In this document: positions 9,246 to 17,645 of the stretch, piece after piece
Layout of the letters: the number at the start of each line of letters is the position of its first letter
Position numbering within the stretch: position 1 is the stretch's first letter
Source: Seongchinamella unica
GTDB lineage: Bacteria; Pseudomonadota; Gammaproteobacteria; Pseudomonadales; Halieaceae
DNA: 64,000 nt
Assembly (NCBI RefSeq): GCF_004354085.1
Contig: NZ_SMSE01000002.1
Span: 372,001 to 436,000, forward strand
Reading direction: 5' to 3'
The notes under the pieces: generated by a model
What the model was told of the DNA's origin: nothing
Database searches by the model: none
The model's input: the letters and a program-made list of their open reading frames with translations, nothing else
Made by a program: the position numbers and the translations under genes

Positions 9246-10727
9246 ATGGGCATAGACATCAACCAGATAGAGTTTTCCGCGCAGGACGTCGACGCGTTTT
9301 CCGCGAGTCTGGAGGAAAACCTCAACGCACTTTACCAGTTGCTGGAGCGTCCGGGATTTGGTCAGGGCAGGGGTTCGATCGGCGCCGAACTAGAAATGTA
9401 CCTGGTAGATGATCGGGGACTGCCCCTATACGCCAACCAGGAAATCCTGCAGGAATCCGGCGATCCTTCGCTGACGCTGGAACTGAACCGCTATAATCTG
9501 GAGTTCAATCTGCCGCCGTTCAGCCTGGATCAAAGTCCCTTTGAATCCACAGAGCAGGCCATACTCGAGCGGCTTGACAGGCTCGGCAAAGTCGCCGCCC
9601 GGCGCGGCGGCCGGGTGGTGCCCATTGGCATCCTGCCGACACTGCGCGATACCGATTTTGGTGCACACTGTGTCACTGACCGCCGTCGCTACCATGCTCT
9701 GGTGCGGCAGCTGATCAAGCGGCGGGGTGACAATTTCAGTATCGATATCGATGGTGCAGAGCCGCTGAAGATGGTGATGAAAGACATCACCCTGGAAGGG
9801 GCCAACACCTCTTTCCAGGTGCATTATCGAGTCGCCCCCGATGCCTTTGCGGATACCTTTAACGCGGTTCAGCTGGTTACGCCGCTGGCCCTGGCCCTGG
9901 GGGCCAATTCCCCGGGTATTTTCGGGCATAGCCTGTGGGATGAGACCCGCATACCCCTGTTCAAGCAGTCTATCGACACCCGGCATGTTGATCCCTACAG
10001 CTGGAATGAACCCGCCCGGGTTAATTTCGGCCAGGGATGGGCGCGCCGTGGTGCCGAGGAATTGTTTCGTGAGGTGGTGCGTATTTACCCGCCCCTGCTG
10101 CCGCTGTGCAACCGCAGCACCGCTGCCGAGGAAATGGCCTCGGGGAAGGCTCCCTCATTGGCGGAATTGCGCCTGCACCAGAGTACCGTCTGGTTGTGGA
10201 ATCGCCCTATTTACGACGATGCCGACAATGGTCATCTACGGATTGAAATGCGCGCCCTGCCAGCGGGGCCGACCCCGGTGGATATGGTGGCCAATGCGGC
10301 GTTCCTGATCGGTGCGGCCGAGGGCCTGCGGCCGGTGATCGAGCAACTGCTGCCGGCAATCCCTTTTCGCAACGCTGAATACAACTTCTATCGAGCAGCC
10401 CAGTACGGACTCGATGCCCGGCTGGTCTGGCCGGAAATGCACCAGGCCGGCTACCGGGAGCAGCCCATTGTCGACATTATCCTGCGCATGCTTCCGGTTG
10501 CCAGGGCAGGACTGGAGTCTATCGGTATAGGGCACAGCGAAATAGAACATTACCTGGGTATCATGGAAGAGCGTCTGCACAAGCGCCAGTCGGGTGCGGT
10601 TTGGCAGCGGCAGAAATTGGCGAAGCTGAGACAGCAGATGCCGACCAGGGAGGCGTTACATGCCTTGCTGGAGGACTTTATTGAACACAGTGGGAAAAAT
10701 GTTCCCGTAGCCCGGTGGTCAGTGTGA
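9246..10727 (+). CDS. GCS2-type carboxylate-amine ligase family protein (glutamate-cysteine ligase-like)
   Basis: Seen: a soluble 493-residue protein with the glutamate-cysteine ligase fold signatures RGSIGAELEMYLVDDRG near residue 43, LELNRYNLEFNLPP near residue 79, and the later block WLWNRPIYDD...LRIEMRALPAGPTPVDM. These residues correspond to the metal/ATP- and substrate-binding strands of the GCS2 superfamily. No signal peptide. It is not a typical GshA, and the substrate is unknown. The stop lies inside the next gene, a zinc deacylase homologue, so the two are translationally coupled; the pair may make and break an amide or peptide bond in a small molecule. Family call good, reaction unknown. 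Confidence 0.8.
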   Translation: MGIDINQIEFSAQDVDAFSASLEENLNALYQLLERPGFGQGRGSIGAELEMYLVDDRGLPLYANQEILQESGDPSLTLELNRYNLEFNLPPFSLDQSPFESTEQAILERLDRLGKVAARRGGRVVPIGILPTLRDTDFGAHCVTDRRRYHALVRQLIKRRGDNFSIDIDGAEPLKMVMKDITLEGANTSFQVHYRVAPDAFADTFNAVQLVTPLALALGANSPGIFGHSLWDETRIPLFKQSIDTRHVDPYSWNEPARVNFGQGWARRGAEELFREVVRIYPPLLPLCNRSTAAEEMASGKAPSLAELRLHQSTVWLWNRPIYDDADNGHLRIEMRALPAGPTPVDMVANAAFLIGAAEGLRPVIEQLLPAIPFRNAEYNFYRAAQYGLDARLVWPEMHQAGYREQPIVDIILRMLPVARAGLESIGIGHSEIEHYLGIMEERLHKRQSGAVWQRQKLAKLRQQMPTREALHALLEDFIEHSGKNVPVARWSV

Positions 10728-11758
10728 GAAGGTTCAAGTTCGTCAGGGATCCCCGGTCGTCCGAACTTGGCAATAATGTGGTCGAGTTTCTGCGCTGGAT
10801 GGATGGCCCTACCTGTATTCTGTTACAGGGGAAGGACAGCAGTCGCACCCGGGCCATGGTCACCCTGTTACACGGTAATGAGCCCTCGGGAGCTATCGCC
10901 CTGCATCGTTACCTGCGAAACGGCTGTCGTCCGGCGGTCAATGTTGTCTGCGTCGTGGCGTCTGTCGGTGCAGCCCTGGAGCCGCCGTTGTTCAGCCATA
11001 GAATGTTACCCCGGGCGCGGGACCTCAATCGCTGTTTTCGGCCGCCCTTCGACGACGCCCAGGGCGTGTTGGCAGAAGAGATCCTGGAAATTTTGCGCTT
11101 ACACGCCCCCGAGGCCGTCGTCGATATGCACAACACCTCCGGCACCGGTCCCGCTTTCGGGGTTTGTACCTTCATGGATCGGCATCACGAGGCGCTGGTC
11201 TCCCTGTTTACCCAGCGGCTGATCATCTCCAGTCTCGGCCTGGGGGCGTTGATGGAAATCAGCGAGGAGACCTGCCCAACGGTTACCGTGGAGGTGGGTG
11301 GTCGCCTGGACGAGGAGGCCCACGCACTGGCTTACGAGGGTCTCTGTCGCTTCTTTGAGGCCCCGGAAGTGCTGTCCCCCGGCGACACCGACTGGGGCCT
11401 GGAGTTACTGCAGGATCCGATCCGTCTGGAGCTCAAGGACAATGTGACCCTGACCTACGCCGACGCGCCCTGCGACAACTACGACATCACCCTCAGGCCG
11501 GACATAGAACACCACAATTTTGGCGGCGTCAGTACGGACACTTTGCTCGGCTGGGCCAGGGCCGAGGCTCAGCAACTGTTTACGGCCCAGGATGCCGGTG
11601 GTCGCTGCGCGGTGTCGCGTCTCGTGCGTGTCTCCGACGGCAGGCTTTACCCGGCCCAGCCGCTGAAGCTTTTCATGATTACCAACAACGCCGCCATAGC
11701 CCACTCGGACTGCCTGTTCTATGCTGTAGCAGACGATGGATCCACCATTTGTGCCTGA
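10715..11758 (+). CDS. Succinylglutamate desuccinylase / aspartoacylase family zinc hydrolase
   Basis: Seen: 347 residues of the AstE/AspA M14-like fold. Zinc ligands are visible in TLLHGNEPSGAIALHRYL (H..E) and VDMHNTSGTGPAFG (H); DLNRCF carries the conserved Asn-Arg pair and TVTVEVGGRLDE the catalytic Glu. Family members remove acyl groups from N-acyl amino acids. Starts with GTG at 10715 (alternative GTG 10724), overlapping the previous ligase-like gene by 13 or 4 bp. No signal peptide, so cytosolic. The substrate is not evident; AstE of arginine succinylation is unlikely because no astABCD genes are near. Its C-terminal third is less conserved. Confidence 0.83.
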   Translation: MVSVRRFKFVRDPRSSELGNNVVEFLRWMDGPTCILLQGKDSSRTRAMVTLLHGNEPSGAIALHRYLRNGCRPAVNVVCVVASVGAALEPPLFSHRMLPRARDLNRCFRPPFDDAQGVLAEEILEILRLHAPEAVVDMHNTSGTGPAFGVCTFMDRHHEALVSLFTQRLIISSLGLGALMEISEETCPTVTVEVGGRLDEEAHALAYEGLCRFFEAPEVLSPGDTDWGLELLQDPIRLELKDNVTLTYADAPCDNYDITLRPDIEHHNFGGVSTDTLLGWARAEAQQLFTAQDAGGRCAVSRLVRVSDGRLYPAQPLKLFMITNNAAIAHSDCLFYAVADDGSTICA

Positions 11759-11776
11759 TCATTTGAGGAGTATCTT

Positions 11777-12691
11777 ATGCGTATTGGCCTGTTTTCCGGG
11801 ACCCACCCCCAGCTCAACCACGACCTGCAGGCGCTGGCCAGTTTCGCCCGGGAAGCGGAAAGGCGGGGGTTTGACAGTGTCTGGGTACCTAATATTTTCA
11901 GTCTCGACGCCATAGGCGCCTGCGCCATTGCCGGCTGGGAGACCGATCATATCGAGTTGGGGACGGCTGTGACCCCGACCTATCCCCGTCATCCGGGCGC
12001 CATGGCCCAGCAGGCAATGACGACCCAGGCCGCCTGTGGCGGGCGCTTTACCCTGGGTATTGGCCTGTCACACCAAATGGTGATCGAGGGCATGTACGGT
12101 CTGTCCTACGACAAACCAGCGCGGCACATGGCGGAATACCTGCAGGTACTGGTGCCCCTGTTGCGGGGCGAGGCGACGGCGTTTGAGGGCGAGCAGCTCA
12201 CCGGGAAGATGCAGCTGGACCTGCCAGCGGTCGAACCGGTGCCCCTGCTGCTGGCCGCACTGGGACCGGCGATGCTCAAGCTTGCCGGCACCATGGCTCA
12301 CGGCACCACGACCTGGATGACGGGCCCGAAAACCATTGCCGAATATATTGCGCCTTCGATTTCGGCGGCAGCTGAGGAGGCCGGACATGCCGCGCCGCGA
12401 ATCGTCTGCGGCCTGCCCATTTGCCTGACAGATGATGTAGACGGTGCCAGGGAAATGATAGCCAAAACCCTGGAGATCTACGGGATGTTGCCTTCCTACC
12501 GGGCCATGCTCGACAGGGAAGGGGTAGCGGGGCCGGCAGAGCTGGCCCTGGTGGGTGATGAGAGTACGCTGCGAGCCGACGTGCAGCGACTGCGCGATGC
12601 CGGGGTGACCGATTTCAATGCCGCGGTGATCGCTCACGGGGACAGTGACAACGGCATCCTCGACCTGCTGCAGTCTGAATTACCCGCCTAG
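11777..12691 (+). CDS. LLM-class (luciferase-like) flavin/F420-dependent oxidoreductase
   Basis: Seen: 304 residues of the bacterial luciferase TIM-barrel family: MRIGLFSG at the first strand, LASFAREAERRGFDSVWVPNIFSLDA, IELGTAVTPTYPRHPGAMAQQAMTTQAACGGRFTLGIGLSHQ and, later, LLLAALGPAMLKLAG. This resembles the subgroup annotated as F420-dependent LLM oxidoreductases, but no F420 genes are in this window and FMN is equally possible. GAGGAG precedes the ATG with normal spacing. It follows the zinc hydrolase by 18 bp and is probably in the same transcript. Substrate unknown. Confidence 0.83.
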   Translation: MRIGLFSGTHPQLNHDLQALASFAREAERRGFDSVWVPNIFSLDAIGACAIAGWETDHIELGTAVTPTYPRHPGAMAQQAMTTQAACGGRFTLGIGLSHQMVIEGMYGLSYDKPARHMAEYLQVLVPLLRGEATAFEGEQLTGKMQLDLPAVEPVPLLLAALGPAMLKLAGTMAHGTTTWMTGPKTIAEYIAPSISAAAEEAGHAAPRIVCGLPICLTDDVDGAREMIAKTLEIYGMLPSYRAMLDREGVAGPAELALVGDESTLRADVQRLRDAGVTDFNAAVIAHGDSDNGILDLLQSELPA

Positions 12692-12709
12692 TGCGGTAAG
12701 CGTTCGTAA

Positions 12710-12928
12710 CTAACCCGGGTCGTCCCGGGTGTTGGCCGGGGAGGGGCGTTTGAATAGCTTGTACCACAGGCGCCGGGGTCGCTGCCTGTTAACCCGGTGC
12801 GCCGCCGGCTGCCCATGCTGCCGGTACCATTCCAGCCACTCATAGGGCGTCAGTGTGTTCGGAGGTTCGCCTGCAAGCGCCCTCCGCAGGGACGAGGCCT
12901 GAAGTGAACTGTCTTGTTCAGGCTTCAT
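12710..12928 (-). CDS. Small hypothetical protein with TPYEWLEWYRQHG motif
   Basis: Seen: 72 residues starting MKPEQDSSLQ, ending in a very basic tail rich in Arg/Lys and Pro. It contains NTLTPYEWLEWYRQHGQP, a compact aromatic motif that looks structured. The ATG overlaps the stop of another tiny reverse-strand ORF by 11 bp. No signal peptide or membrane segment. A longer reading from 13048 is open, but the upstream part lies on top of the neighbouring small ORF and is low-complexity, so I chose 12928. I do not recognise a function. Supported by the overlap geometry and by the non-random composition; not certain to be a gene. Confidence 0.5.
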   Translation of the reverse strand: MKPEQDSSLQASSLRRALAGEPPNTLTPYEWLEWYRQHGQPAAHRVNRQRPRRLWYKLFKRPSPANTRDDPG

Positions 12929-13064
12929 TTTCCAGATCCCATACACAGCGCGAGGCGGCGGAACATTTGTCATCCGCAGCGTTGTCCTCCGGAAGCAGGT
13001 GGCGGAGGGGGCTGAGCGGGGTGGTCCTGATCCGTTCCCAATGGGCAATGATGTACCTGATCAT
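12918..13064 (-). CDS. Small hypothetical protein (48 residues)
   Basis: Seen: an ORF too short for ordinary gene callers, MIRYIIAHWERIRTTPLSPL at the N-terminus, then a charged tail with two cysteines. AGAGGA sits 8 nt before the ATG, an excellent ribosome binding site, and the stop overlaps the start of the next reverse-strand small ORF by 11 bp, as in translationally coupled pairs. The N-terminus is amphipathic rather than a signal peptide. Function unknown; could be a leader peptide for the second ORF or a small protein of its own. Confidence 0.45.
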   Translation of the reverse strand: MIRYIIAHWERIRTTPLSPLRHLLPEDNAADDKCSAASRCVWDLENEA

Positions 13065-13215
13065 GTCGTCGTCCTCTGGTGTTTCGGGGTTGTTACGTCG
13101 CTCTGCCCGGGCTGGATGTTTGCTGTCCGCAAGGTGTCCATGGCGAAGTCATATACGGACCAGGTTATCGCCTCGTTCCAATTTGGACGTATTGTGCTAA
13201 ATTGATGCGCATAAC

Positions 13216-13233
13216 GATTAACAGGGATTAACA
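13216..13233. repeat. Tandem GATTAACA direct repeat before the HxlR gene
   Basis: GATTAACA occurs at 13216-13223 and again at 13226-13233, ten bases apart start to start, ending one base before the hxlR ATG. One helical turn of spacing suggests a protein site, possibly autoregulatory, and it overlaps the ribosome binding region (AGGG). Inference only. Confidence 0.35.
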
Positions 13234-13234
13234 C

Positions 13235-13759
13235 ATGCGCTGGGACGACATAGACAAGCAGGTGTGCTCGGTAGCGCGGTCACTGTCCGTAGTAGGCGAG
13301 CGCTGGACCATGCTGATTATTCGCGATGCCTTCCTCGGTACCCGGCGTTTCGACCAGTTCCAGAGTAATCTCGGTATCACCCGTCATCGTTTGTCCGAGC
13401 GTCTCTGCAAATTGGTGGATGCCGGTGTGTTGGTCAAGGTGCCCTACAACGATCGCCCGGTTCGTTATGAATACAGGCTGACCCGCAAGGGGTTGGGCCT
13501 GTACCCGGTGCTGATGAGTCTTGCGCGCTGGGGCGACGAGTGGATGGATAAGGGGCAGGGCGCCCCGCTGGAATACGTTCACCAGAAATGTGGCAATAAT
13601 ACCCGTCCCACGCTCACCTGCAGCGAGTGCAACGAGCCGCTGCGCCCGGAGGAGGTAACGCCTCGCCTGGGCCCTGCGCTGGATGAACTGGCCCAGCAAT
13701 TGTCTGCCGAAGGTGAATCGTTAGCGGATATTCCACCCCTGCTCAGGCGCTCCATGTAA
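13235..13759 (+). CDS. HxlR-family transcriptional regulator
   Basis: Seen: 174 residues. Residues about 8-105 form an HxlR winged helix: CSVARSLSVVGERWTMLIIRDAFLGTRRFDQFQSNLGITRHRLSERLCKLVDAGVLVKVPYNDRPVRYEYRLT read in pieces, with the family-typical SVVGERWTMLIIRDAF. A C-terminal extension has a cysteine set (CGNN...TCSEC) that could bind a metal, as in some longer HxlR proteins. Upstream of a TonB-dependent receptor on the same strand with 192 bp between them, so it may regulate that gene. The effector is unknown. Confidence 0.9.
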   Translation: MRWDDIDKQVCSVARSLSVVGERWTMLIIRDAFLGTRRFDQFQSNLGITRHRLSERLCKLVDAGVLVKVPYNDRPVRYEYRLTRKGLGLYPVLMSLARWGDEWMDKGQGAPLEYVHQKCGNNTRPTLTCSECNEPLRPEEVTPRLGPALDELAQQLSAEGESLADIPPLLRRSM

Positions 13760-13793
13760 CGCAAGTTTCCGTGGTTTGGCGCCTATTCATCGT

Positions 13794-13832
13794 TTTTGAC
13801 CCATTAGCGTCAAACTATTGCTATGAAATAGT
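13794..13832. promoter_or_regulatory. Two abutting inverted repeats upstream of TonB-dependent receptor gene
   Basis: TTTGAC (13794-13799) pairs with GTCAAA (13808-13813) across 8 bp, and AACTATT (13812-13818) pairs with AATAGTT (13826-13832) across 7 bp; the two repeats share two bases. They lie about 120 bp before the receptor ATG and 35 bp after the hxlR stop. The second could also form an RNA hairpin. Most likely operator or promoter architecture for the receptor gene. Confidence 0.4.
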
Positions 13833-13951
13833 TACACGCGGTTTTGCTAGAAAATTGGCCATACCGTTATAGAATTTCTGCTGTGAATCAACAACAAAAG
13901 CCACCATCACAACCAAAACCACAAAGAATGCCCACCGTGGGGAGTACCGCA

Positions 13952-16204
13952 ATGCACCAGGTTAAAAAAGCAGCGATGGCTGCATCCGTTCTGTCCGTTC
14001 TGTCAACCGGCGCCTCCGCCCAGCTGGAGGAAGTCGTGGTTACCGCTTCCAAGCGGGTGGAGAGTCTGCAGGACGTTTCCATGAGTATCTCGGCGATTTC
14101 AGGTGAGAGTATCACTCGCCTGGGCGCAACAGACTTCAATGATATCGCTACCACCGTGCCGTCGCTGTCACTGCGCAGCGCCGGTCCAGGTCGTACCAAG
14201 CTGAATATTCGCGGTATTTCGGCTGCGACCGGTGTGGCGCCGACTGTGAGTTTCTACCTGGATGAAATGCCCATACAAACCATCTCCTCCGGTTCATCGA
14301 CTTCCTTCCAGCAGACAATCATAGATCCCAAATTGTATGACCTGGAGCGGGTAGAAGTGTTGCGTGGGCCCCAGGGGACCCTTTATGGATCCAGTTCCAT
14401 GGGTGGCACCGTGCGCCTGATCACCCAGAAGCCGCTGGTGGGTGAGAACGAGGGGAGCGTCAACCTGGACGTGTCTGACACCGACGAGGGCGGTTTCAAC
14501 TACATCGTCAACGGTATGTACAACGCGGGTGTGGGTGACAATGGCGCCCTGCGCATTGTCGGTTCCTACACCGACCGCGATGGTTATATAGACAGGATGG
14601 ATCGCGATTCAGCCGTCACCTACGATGAAGACGTCAATAATGAAGAGAGCACGACCCTGCGCGTGGCTTATCGCCACGAGTTTGGCGATGCCTATATTCA
14701 GCCCTTTGTCTTTTACCAGAAGACAGAAATGGATGGAAAACCCAGTTACGACGGTCCTCACAGTGAGTTTGAACAGGTTCGCGAATTTGATGCTCCAGAA
14801 CCCTACGAGGACGAATTCACCATGGCCAACCTGACCTACGGTCAGGATTTCGGCAGCGTCAGCCTGCTTGCCAGCCTGTCAAACATTGACCGTGAATTTA
14901 CCAATGTGGAAGATATCACTGATCCCACGTTCGCGATTTTTGGTTATGTTATCGATGCGGTATACGCCGATGAAAAGGTGGAGTTGGACGATACAACCTT
15001 TGAAGCTCGCCTGACTTCCAATAGCGAAGACGCATTGACCTGGCTGGGTGGTGTTTACTACAAAGATTCAGAGGCCGATGCGGGTTATCGCATGCAACGT
15101 GGTTTCGATCCTGCAATCAACGAGTATGGTCTGGCCAACACGCAGGACCTGCGGACCTATGAAGAAATTGCCGTCTTCGGTGAACTGGGATACGACATCA
15201 CCGAGCGTTTCAATATCACCGCAGGTCTTCGTTACCTGGATTATGACTACGAGCAGTTTAAGGAGGACTGGGGTTGGGCGTTCACCGGTGGTGATCGCGA
15301 TACTGCCAATGAGTTGGATCTCTCCATCAGCGACGACGATGTGAACGGAAAGCTGACGGCCACTTACCACTTTACCGATGTCAGCCAATTCTACGGCACC
15401 TGGTCTACGGGTTCCCGTCCCGGTGGAGGCAACCGCACCGTTCCCCGCAGTGAAGACCCCGCCAACTCAGTGGCCTATGCCTGTGACCAGGATCTCAAGG
15501 CCCTGGGTATTTCAGGCAGCCCCGATTCCTATGAGGGTGATGAGGTGACTAACTACGAGTTGGGCTGGAAGAGCGACCTTACGGAGAATATTCGCTTCAA
15601 TGGTGCTTTTTACCTGATGGAGTGGGAAGACATCCAGCAGAACATCACCACTAGTGGTGAGTGTGGCGTAAACTTCACTGCAAACCTTGGCGAAGCTGAA
15701 TCCAAGGGTGTTGAGCTGGAGTTGGTCACGTTGCTGACGGATAACTTTACACTTTCGGCGGCCACTGGTTACACCGATGCTGTGTTCAAGGAGACTGTTG
15801 AATCGGCAGGTATTTCCAAAGATGACAAGCTGGCGGACGTGCCTGAATGGACTGTAAACGTCACTCTGGATTACATCATCCCGGTCTCATACGGCGAGTA
15901 TTTCGTGGTGTTTAACTATAACTGGGTTGACGACACCCTCGAATTGCCTGGCAAGGCTTCATCGGATGTATCCGGGAACGGCATCATCTCCGGCAACGTC
16001 AAGCCCAGCTACGAAATCATGGATCTTCGCCTTGGTTTCGCCAGCGACAATAACTGGGAAGCATTACTGTATGTGGATAATCTGGCTGACGAAGAGGCGA
16101 TCTATACCTACAGTGATGCACTTGCCTTTAACATTGGCGCCTATGACCGCACCGTGCGCAATCGTCCACGTACCATCGGTGCTTCCTTCACTTACAACTT
16201 CTAA
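13952..16204 (+). CDS. TonB-dependent outer-membrane receptor
   Basis: Seen: 750 residues from the ATG at 13952, which has GGGGAG at good spacing and gives a standard signal peptide (MHQVKKAAMAASVLSVLSTGASA). The mature protein begins with a TonB-box-like QLEEVVVTASKR, then the plug (LEEVVVTASKRVESLQDVSMSIS..., VLRGPQGTLYGSSSMGGTVRLITQKP) and a 22-strand-type barrel ending in TIGASFTYNF with the terminal Phe required for outer-membrane insertion. Open reading continues upstream to 13844 but without a signal. Substrate is not shown; the family in these bacteria takes up siderophores, glycans or lipophilic compounds. Neighbouring hxlR may control it. Confidence 0.93.
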   Translation: MHQVKKAAMAASVLSVLSTGASAQLEEVVVTASKRVESLQDVSMSISAISGESITRLGATDFNDIATTVPSLSLRSAGPGRTKLNIRGISAATGVAPTVSFYLDEMPIQTISSGSSTSFQQTIIDPKLYDLERVEVLRGPQGTLYGSSSMGGTVRLITQKPLVGENEGSVNLDVSDTDEGGFNYIVNGMYNAGVGDNGALRIVGSYTDRDGYIDRMDRDSAVTYDEDVNNEESTTLRVAYRHEFGDAYIQPFVFYQKTEMDGKPSYDGPHSEFEQVREFDAPEPYEDEFTMANLTYGQDFGSVSLLASLSNIDREFTNVEDITDPTFAIFGYVIDAVYADEKVELDDTTFEARLTSNSEDALTWLGGVYYKDSEADAGYRMQRGFDPAINEYGLANTQDLRTYEEIAVFGELGYDITERFNITAGLRYLDYDYEQFKEDWGWAFTGGDRDTANELDLSISDDDVNGKLTATYHFTDVSQFYGTWSTGSRPGGGNRTVPRSEDPANSVAYACDQDLKALGISGSPDSYEGDEVTNYELGWKSDLTENIRFNGAFYLMEWEDIQQNITTSGECGVNFTANLGEAESKGVELELVTLLTDNFTLSAATGYTDAVFKETVESAGISKDDKLADVPEWTVNVTLDYIIPVSYGEYFVVFNYNWVDDTLELPGKASSDVSGNGIISGNVKPSYEIMDLRLGFASDNNWEALLYVDNLADEEAIYTYSDALAFNIGAYDRTVRNRPRTIGASFTYNF

Positions 16205-16215
16205 GTGACCGATAA

Positions 16216-16250
16216 CAAAAAAGCCCGGCATTTTAGCCGGGCCTTTTTGT
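16216..16250. terminator. Bidirectional intrinsic terminator
   Basis: A-run, GCCCGGC (16223-16229), ATTTTA loop, GCCGGGC (16236-16242), then TTTTTGTT. The hairpin is flanked by A-rich and T-rich runs on either side, so it can end transcription both of the TonB receptor gene and of the converging metY. Confidence 0.9.
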
Positions 16251-16266
16251 TATCAAGATACGCGAG

Positions 16267-17541
16267 TCACTTTGCTGCCGCCAGCGCCTGCTCAATATCG
16301 GCAATAATATCGTCGATATGCTCAATACCCACTGAGATACGCACCATATCTTCACTGACACCGGCGGAAGCCAGTTCTTCCGGGTTAAGTTGCCTGTGGG
16401 TGGTGCTGGCAGGGTGGCAGGCCAGTGACTTGGCGTCACCTATGTTGACCAGGCGCAGAATCATCTGCAGTGCATCGATGAACCTCGCGCCGGCCTCTGC
16501 GCCACCTTCAATGCCAAAGCTGAGTATCCCCGCCGCCTTGCCGTCGCATATCTTCTTGCAGGTCTCACGGTAGGGGCTGTCCTTGAGACCCGCGTAGTTG
16601 ACCCATGTCACCTGTGGGTGGACCTGCAGGTACTTGGCCACCTTCTTGGCATTCTTGCAGTGCTGTTTCATTCGCAGGGACAGGGTTTCCAGGCCCTGCA
16701 TGATAAGGAATGCATTGTGCGGAGACAGTGCGGCACCGGTGTTGCGCAAGGGAACCACCCGGCAGCGGCCGATAAAGGCAGCATCGCCGAAGCCCTCCGT
16801 GTAAACCACGCCGTGGTAGGAGGGGTCGGGAGTCGTCATGACAGAAAAACGCTCCGGATGCGCGGCCCAGTCAAATCTACCCGAGTCGACGATGGCGCCA
16901 CCGATAGTGGTGCCGTGGCCACCGATGTACTTGGTCAGCGAGTGCACCACGATGTCAGCGCCGTAGTCGAAGGCGCGGCAGAGCAGGGGGGTGGCCACGG
17001 TGTTGTCGACGATCAGCGGCACACCGGCCTCATGGGCGATCTCTGCCCAGATCTCGATGTCGACAACATTACCCGCGGGATTACCGATAGACTCGCAGAA
17101 CAGCGCCCGTGTGTTTTCGTCGATGAGTGAACGCACCCGATCGAAATCTTCCGCGTCGGCAAATCGGGTCTCCAGGCCCTGGCGTGGAAAGGTGTGAGCA
17201 AAGAGGTTATAGGTGCCGCCGTACAGCTGGGACGTGCTGACGATGTTGCAACCCACCTCGGCGATTGCCTCGATGGCATAGCGAATGGCAGCCATACCGG
17301 AGGCGACAGCGAGTGCGCCAACACCGCCCTCGAGTTCCGCCAGCCGCGCCTCCAGCACTGCATTGGTGGGATTCATGATGCGGCTGTAGATGTTACCGGG
17401 CACCGCGAGGTTGAACAGATCTGCCCCGTGCTGGGTATTGTCGAAGGTGAATGAAGTGGTCTGGTAGATGGGGGTGGTAGCTGCATGGGTTGTCGGGTCG
17501 CCGTCGTAGCCGGCGTGCAGCGCAATGGTTTCTGGTTTCAT
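16267..17541 (-). CDS. metY: O-acetylhomoserine aminocarboxypropyltransferase (sulfhydrylase)
   Basis: PLP enzyme that makes homocysteine from O-acetylhomoserine and sulfide, a direct sulfhydrylation route to methionine. Seen: 424 residues of the Cys/Met-metabolism PLP family, beginning MKPETIALHAGYDGD, with YQTTSFTF, NPTNAVLEARLAELEGG, the PLP-Asp in PLIVDNTVATP and the Schiff-base Lys in VHSLTKYIGGHGT. The MetY-type insert (length over 420) separates it from MetB/MetC. The start at 17541 follows AAGGA; the longer frame to 17604 lacks a ribosome site. Divergent from sstT, with about 100 bp between. Confidence 0.93.
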   Translation of the reverse strand: MKPETIALHAGYDGDPTTHAATTPIYQTTSFTFDNTQHGADLFNLAVPGNIYSRIMNPTNAVLEARLAELEGGVGALAVASGMAAIRYAIEAIAEVGCNIVSTSQLYGGTYNLFAHTFPRQGLETRFADAEDFDRVRSLIDENTRALFCESIGNPAGNVVDIEIWAEIAHEAGVPLIVDNTVATPLLCRAFDYGADIVVHSLTKYIGGHGTTIGGAIVDSGRFDWAAHPERFSVMTTPDPSYHGVVYTEGFGDAAFIGRCRVVPLRNTGAALSPHNAFLIMQGLETLSLRMKQHCKNAKKVAKYLQVHPQVTWVNYAGLKDSPYRETCKKICDGKAAGILSFGIEGGAEAGARFIDALQMILRLVNIGDAKSLACHPASTTHRQLNPEELASAGVSEDMVRISVGIEHIDDIIADIEQALAAAK

Positions 17542-17645
17542 GATTATCCTTGTGGTCTGTTGGCCAGGGTCAGGAGAGCTTAGCAAACCCCTGACCATCG
17601 GCAAGGGGAACTCTGTACCAGCGGGGTGAATTTCCCGTTATAGTG

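Noticed and set aside
12918-12928. A frameshift splitting one gene into two small ORFs
   Set aside because: The first ORF has its own good ribosome site and stop, and the second its own ATG in an ordinary overlap; joining the frames gives no recognisable longer protein.
12853-13200. Plus-strand ORFs of 115 and 68 codons before hxlR
   Set aside because: Low-complexity Arg/Ser-rich translations without ribosome sites, antisense to better-supported small ORFs.
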